64,000 nucleotides of DNA from Ceratotherium simum simum (Eukaryota > Chordata > Mammalia > Perissodactyla > Rhinocerotidae). Each line of letters begins with the position of its first letter. Position 1 is the stretch's first letter. Under the pieces are notes generated by a model that searched no databases, was not told the origin of the DNA, and saw nothing but the letters and a program-made list of their open reading frames with translations. Where the stretch lies: the NCBI RefSeq assembly GCF_000283155.1, contig NW_004454175.1:7270788-7334787 (forward strand). Reading direction: 5' to 3'. Shown in pieces: positions 59,653-64,000 of this stretch. A program made the position numbers and the translations under genes.

Positions 59653-59864
59653 TTTTTAGCACTGTCACAGATTTATTCTTTTTGTCAATCTTTACTGTCA
59701 TTGAAATAGGATCATGGGAGAGAGGCAAGATAAACATGGGTGTTTAGTCGACTATTTTGAAGCAAATGTCCAGATCCTTTTAAACAACAGGCAGTAGGAA
59801 AAAACTAGACTCCTTTCAGAAATATTTGTTGAAACAAGTTTGTTTTGTTTCGCTGTCTTTTATC

Positions 59865-60092
59865 GAGAGCTTAACTGTGAGCCACACTCAGTGATAAATT
59901 CTTTATATACATTCCCTCATTTAATCTTCATGTTATCCTCAAAGGCAGGCATTACTGTTCCCCTCTTATAGAAAGGAAACTGAAGTTCAGGAAAGTTAAA
60001 TTATTTGCCCAATTCACACAGTTAGTAAATGATGGATTTGAATGCTAAACCTATAGTTGATTGTGCCAGAAGCTATATGCTGTTAACTCTGC
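59865..60092 (-). repeat. MIR SINE, antisense, well kept
   Basis: 'ttctttatatacattccctcatttaatcttcatg', 'cattactgttcccctcttat', 'gaaaggaaactgaagttcagg', 'attcacacagttagtaaatga' and 'gatttgaatgctaa' are in antisense MIR order. Confidence 0.85.
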
Positions 60093-60164
60093 ATATTGCG
60101 TCTCTATTCTCTTTCTAAATTAATACCATCATTATCCATTTAGTCTGAATATCTAATACATTTA

Positions 60165-60345
60165 TCTGCAAACACTTATTATTATTACCTGTTATGGGCT
60201 GGGTTCTTTTTCTAGATGTTGAGTTTATATAGATGAATAAGACACAGTCAGCATATATTCTTGTCCTCGAGGAACTCCTAGTTCAAAGGAAGGTAGATAA
60301 ATAAGCTGTTAAATTACAGTACAGCAAATGCAATAGAAACGGTGT
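60165..60345 (-). repeat. L2 LINE 3' fragment, antisense
   Basis: 'aaacacttattattattacc', 'atagatgaataagacacag' and 'gtcctcgaggaactcctagttcaaagg' match the antisense L2 3' region. Confidence 0.65.
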
Positions 60346-60683
60346 TGTGGCAACCTAAAGGTTGAATATTTATAACAGATTAGCCCATCAATATTCAAGA
60401 CTAAAGTGAGTAAAAAGTAAATATATTAAAATAATAATTATTATTTTACACATAGGACAGAGAAAACATTTCCTTTAATTTGGACTGAACAAAATATAAG
60501 GAAATACTGAGCCACCTGGCCTGATTGGAAATACTGGACCATCAAATCGCATCATAGTCATGATCATTGTTCACCCAGCTACGTATCATTCCATTACAGA
60601 AAGGTGATGCTAATGAGGACAAGTCAAACCAGTTGGAGTATATGGGGAATAGGTAATACGCTTTTCTCTCGTTTTCATTCTAG
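60346..60683. other. Unassigned flank of candidate exons
   Basis: Ends in the pyrimidine tract 'cttttctctcgttttcattctag' (60661-60683), the best acceptor-like sequence in the window. Confidence 0.35.
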
Positions 60684-60743
60684 GCAAAAATACTTCACTT
60701 GATCATGAAGAAGAAATTAGACTCTTTTTTGGATCAAACCAAG
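60684..60743 (+). other. Candidate coding exon A (60 bp)
   Basis: Preceded by a strong pyrimidine tract and TAG, followed by CCAAG|GTATTT. In phase 1-1 the segment reads KNTSLDHEEEIRLFFGSNQ with no stop, and a frame shared with exon B. Its length is a multiple of three, so skipping would keep the frame. The peptide is acidic then hydrophobic, and I recognise no domain. It could equally be non-coding RNA or chance. Confidence 0.33.
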
Positions 60744-60968
60744 GTATTTCCCTACCATTTTTCTGAGTCTGAATATTACTGTATTAAAAAATGACAATTC
60801 CTAAAATTTTCCACGTAGCTTTACACTTTATTGGAAACAGCCAGGAAAACACTTCAAAAGTATCCAAACTTACGTGATTTCTTAACTCTACAGTAACCTC
60901 AGACTCTCTCAAAGTCAGTTCCTGCCTTAAGTATTCAGAGAATGTGTGTCATTTTGGTTTCTTTTTAG

Positions 60969-61038
60969 ATCCAGGGGAAGTCAAAAATACCTTAAGACAC
61001 CAAAGATCGCAGAAGTGTGATATATCTATACCATCATA
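60969..61038 (+). other. Candidate coding exon B (70 bp)
   Basis: Preceded by 'ttttggtttctttttag', a good acceptor 225 bp after exon A, and followed by the strong donor ATA|GTGAGT (GT at 61039). Continuing the phase of exon A gives a codon split G|AT (Asp), then PGEVKNTLRHQRSQ and KCDISIPS, ending in phase 2 with TA. If the donor is not used, the next codon is TAG, so B could instead be a terminal exon. Gene not identified. Confidence 0.33.
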
Positions 61039-62249
61039 GTGAGTATTATGCCCTTATTTTAGCCTTTTTTCAAAAGCAATCTGACTTTATATAGATGTAT
61101 TTTAAGTAATAATATTGTAGCTGAGAAAGAGGATTCAATGGCTTTCCCATAGGCAACTTTATAATGTATGAAAACATAAACGAAGACTAATTCTGCGTGT
61201 GTGAAGGTGACAAGGGGTTACGTATTTAGCATTTTCACCAGGCTTAAGAGGTAACTTTAAAAAAAATTAACTGGGAACCCTGGCTTCAATCACAAGGGAT
61301 AGGAATGGTTGATGAATTAGATATTATGAGACAACTCACGTTTTATGAACTATTAAAAAATTTTACCAAAAGAAAATGGACCAATCTCATAATGGTATAT
61401 TGCAACTATTACAATGCTAATGGTCTCAGAAAATACTTTAAGAATTGTGTATAGTAATATGTATGGCATGGGATTATTTTGTTTGTGGCACATTGCTTTA
61501 GTTTAACATTTAATTTATAAGATATGCATGGAATCCTGCTTCTTTGGTAAAGTTCAATGTAGAATTTAAAGATTGCAGAATGTCCTTTGTAATTGATAAG
61601 ACCAGACAAAGAACAGAGATAAAGATCTGTGATTAGTGAGGTCTTGAATTCTTTTAAAGGTCTTGATCACCAAAGGTTTGACACAAAGTAAAACCTCAAA
61701 TCAGTTATTTTTTTTCTTGTTGGCTGATGTGGATAAACTGGAGAGGAAGTTGAAAAGTGGGCAATTGAGAAATGTGTATGATATGAATCATTTGCGCAGG
61801 TAATTTTATCTATGAGAAGTTAGAAGATTTTAAAATTCCAATTGAATTACTTGGTTGTGCAGGTCTGTTTTCTAACACACAAGTAAATAACAAGATGTGT
61901 GGTTAGGAGGATTTAACCTCATGCCACATGTTTGTTTGTGTGTCATAAAGTGAAACTGACTGGCCTCAACAGCCAGGGAGTTATATGTGTGGTAACTGGA
62001 AGGAAACCACACTGTGCAACAAAAGGATGTTGAAGGAGTTAGAAAGCAAAATTAATTTACAATCTTGCCAGCTCTACATTGTTGTTAACCAACATCACTT
62101 AATGCTATCAGAGTATGTATTTTCAATATTTAAATATATCTATAAGGGAACACCTCTTAGTGATCAGTTTAATCGTATAGAGAACCATTTTCCTATGCTT
62201 TTCCTCTTTTTACTCTACGTTATCTTCCGGAGTGACCTTATACACACTC
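61039..62249. other. Unassigned
   Basis: A possible further donor, TTGCGCAG|GTAATT near 61,800, ends a frame reading LADVDKLERKLKSGQLRNVY, but it lacks a convincing acceptor and a phase compatible with exon B. A 93-codon frame at 61985-62266 shows no domain. Confidence 0.3.
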
Positions 62250-62690
62250 ATGGCTTCAATAATTGACTGCGTTCTAATGTTTCCAAATCTCGACTCCCAG
62301 TCTAGCTATATCAATGACATCCTGCTTACTGGCTGTCCTCATTTGGATGTCCCATGCGTACCTCAAACACATCTTAAACTACACACATTTTCTCAATCTT
62401 CCCCTTCCTTCGAGGTTCCAAGTATGCTTCTCTTCCTGTGCTCCCGATCTCAGTAAATAGTACCAGTATCCACCCGTACAGTGAAACATTAAACCTAATC
62501 ATCATCCTGGTTCCTCCCTTTTTCCTACACCCAATGGACCACCATGACTATCACCTAACCAATTCTATCACCTAACTGTGTCTCAAAATTGTTCACTTCT
62601 CTCTAATCTCAATACCATTACAATAATTGAGACCCTTATCCAATTTCTCCTGGATTACTGCAATAGTTTTTTAATTAGTGAAAATATCAT
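62250..62690 (+). repeat. L2 LINE, ORF2 region, sense
   Basis: 'gctgtcctcatttggatgtccca', 'tacctcaaacacatcttaaa', 'tcttccccttccttcgagg', 'atcatcatcctggttcctcc' and 'tctcctggattactgcaatag' follow the sense L2 coding region, the same part seen antisense near 6.2 and 7.5 kb. Frameshifted and dead. Confidence 0.7.
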
Positions 62691-64000
62691 TTATGTAATA
62701 TTTTTTCAAGATGTCTTTATAATTAAGCCACCATTATTATGCTATTTATTATACTCAAGCAGACTGTATCTTATGCCTTGGTTTTAAACAAAAGTTTGGT
62801 ATTGTTCTTTAGCTGTGAATGACTAATTTAGGCATAAAAGTCCCATCCCTGTATATGGCTAAACCCATATATGTGCAATGTGTACACCTTACCCAACAGT
62901 GATCCCCCATCTCAACTATGAAGTCAGCTTATTGATGGTTCCCAAAATGCACCATTTGAAAGCTTTGATTTTAACTCAAGCTCTTATCCAATATTAGACT
63001 GCTTTGATAGCTGGAGAATCATTTTCAGCTTATGCAAGGAATGCCAGCCCAAGAGGGAAATAGGTAGGACACTCATAGTGCACGTGTGAGTGTATGTATA
63101 TTTAAGAAATAGTGTGTCTACCCAAGTCGAGGGTCATAATGATTTCCGAGAAGCACTTCTTATTGGAGGAGTTAGAAAAATAATGGTACAAATTTTTTGA
63201 AAGTAGAATTTGTATCCCCACATAAGAAAATATTGCTTTTCTAAATATGATTCTTACTTTTCAGTATTGAAAAAAAGATATTTAATACCATGTGCCTATA
63301 TCTCAAATAGTGTGATAACTTAAACACATCTGTGTTGTTCAGCACCTTTTATAGTGAGCTGCATGTATGGCCTCTCAACTTGCGCCATTTGAGTTAGCAT
63401 ACTTTTATTTATATACAATATATGATAAATACTCATAGGGGATAGGTGAATCAGATACGGCTCCCATTCTGGAGGAAACTAAAACTAAAAGTTGATTAAA
63501 AGTAAGAAGAAGATAGCAGTACACTCCCTCTAATCCATAGGAAAGATTTCAGACCACTGGGTTGATTGATTGATTTTCATTCAGCACGAACATGAGAACA
63601 TAGTTCTTCAGTGCTTTCCGCTTCTGTAAATCTGACCATAAGCCATAGGAAAAGCTATTTCTTTTGAGACGTATAATTTTATACACTGTAAAAATCAGAT
63701 GTTGGTTTGGCCTTTTCAATCAACTGTTTGACAAATTCAATGAGTAAAACATGAATAATCACTTAAACACGTATTTGGTATGGCTTTGAGTAAAATAATC
63801 ATTGATTTGATATTTTGTTTTTGTTGTTCAATTGGTTATTAGATTATGATTATATATTTTTCTCTTTCTAGACATAGTCTAATTTCAAATATAAAATTAA
63901 AAAACAAATAAAAAAATACCCCACGATGCTTTAAATATATACATTCAAATATCCACCAGTAGGTCCATCAACATGATGTCATTCACAGAGGAGAAAAACT
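62691..64000. other. Unassigned to window end
   Basis: 1.3 kb of A+T-rich sequence with no repeat, splice pattern or long frame recognised. Confidence 0.4.

Noticed and set aside
61740..61802. Fourth exon candidate ending TTGCGCAG|GTAATT
   Set aside because: The frame is open, but no acceptor of usable quality precedes it and its phase does not follow candidate exon B.

Overview
This window is AT-rich, repeat-dense, non-coding mammalian DNA. The lineage marker is a family of tRNA-derived SINEs, 12 copies on both strands. They share a GGGGC(C/T)GGCCC 5' end, RNA polymerase III box-like blocks (TTAGCGGTTAAGT, GGTTCGGATCC) and a tail containing GATGTTAGCTCAGGG. I recognise these from memory as equine repetitive elements (ERE), so a perissodactyl genome is indicated: horse family most likely, rhinoceros or tapir not excluded. 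No prokaryotic gene organisation, rRNA, functional tRNA or CRISPR array is visible.

Layout. 1-5.5 kb: mostly unique sequence with MIRs and a MER5-type hAT fragment. 5.5-8.9 kb: an antisense L2 LINE split by an L1ME 5' region and an ERE, then a second ERE. 8.9-24.7 kb: sparse sequence with an ERVL-type LTR, MIR and L2 pieces, six EREs and one 100-base assembly gap inside an ERE. 24.75-31.1 kb: a nested stack of three antisense L1s. 31-53 kb: mostly unclassified sequence with MLT1 and ERVL-type LTRs, MIRs, a hAT fragment and three EREs. 53.3-57 kb: an antisense L1 carrying two younger EREs. 58.5-59.65 kb: another antisense L1. 60-64 kb: MIR and L2 fragments in otherwise unique sequence.

Genes. 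I cannot identify any protein-coding gene with confidence. The long open frames are repeat-derived or chance; the longest, 176 codons near 6.3-6.8 kb, lies in an L1 5' region. The best hints of a gene are two closely spaced exon-like segments at 60684-60743 and 60969-61038 (+ strand), with good splice sites and one continuous reading frame, and a third phase-compatible candidate at 51856-51937. A separate coding-like block lies on the minus strand at about 42990-43290. Every large L1 is on the minus strand, as would be expected if the window were intron of a plus-strand gene, but this is only suggestive.

Repeat family names come from recalled consensus sequences, not a database search. Boundaries are accurate to a few bases where target-site duplications are seen and to tens of bases elsewhere.
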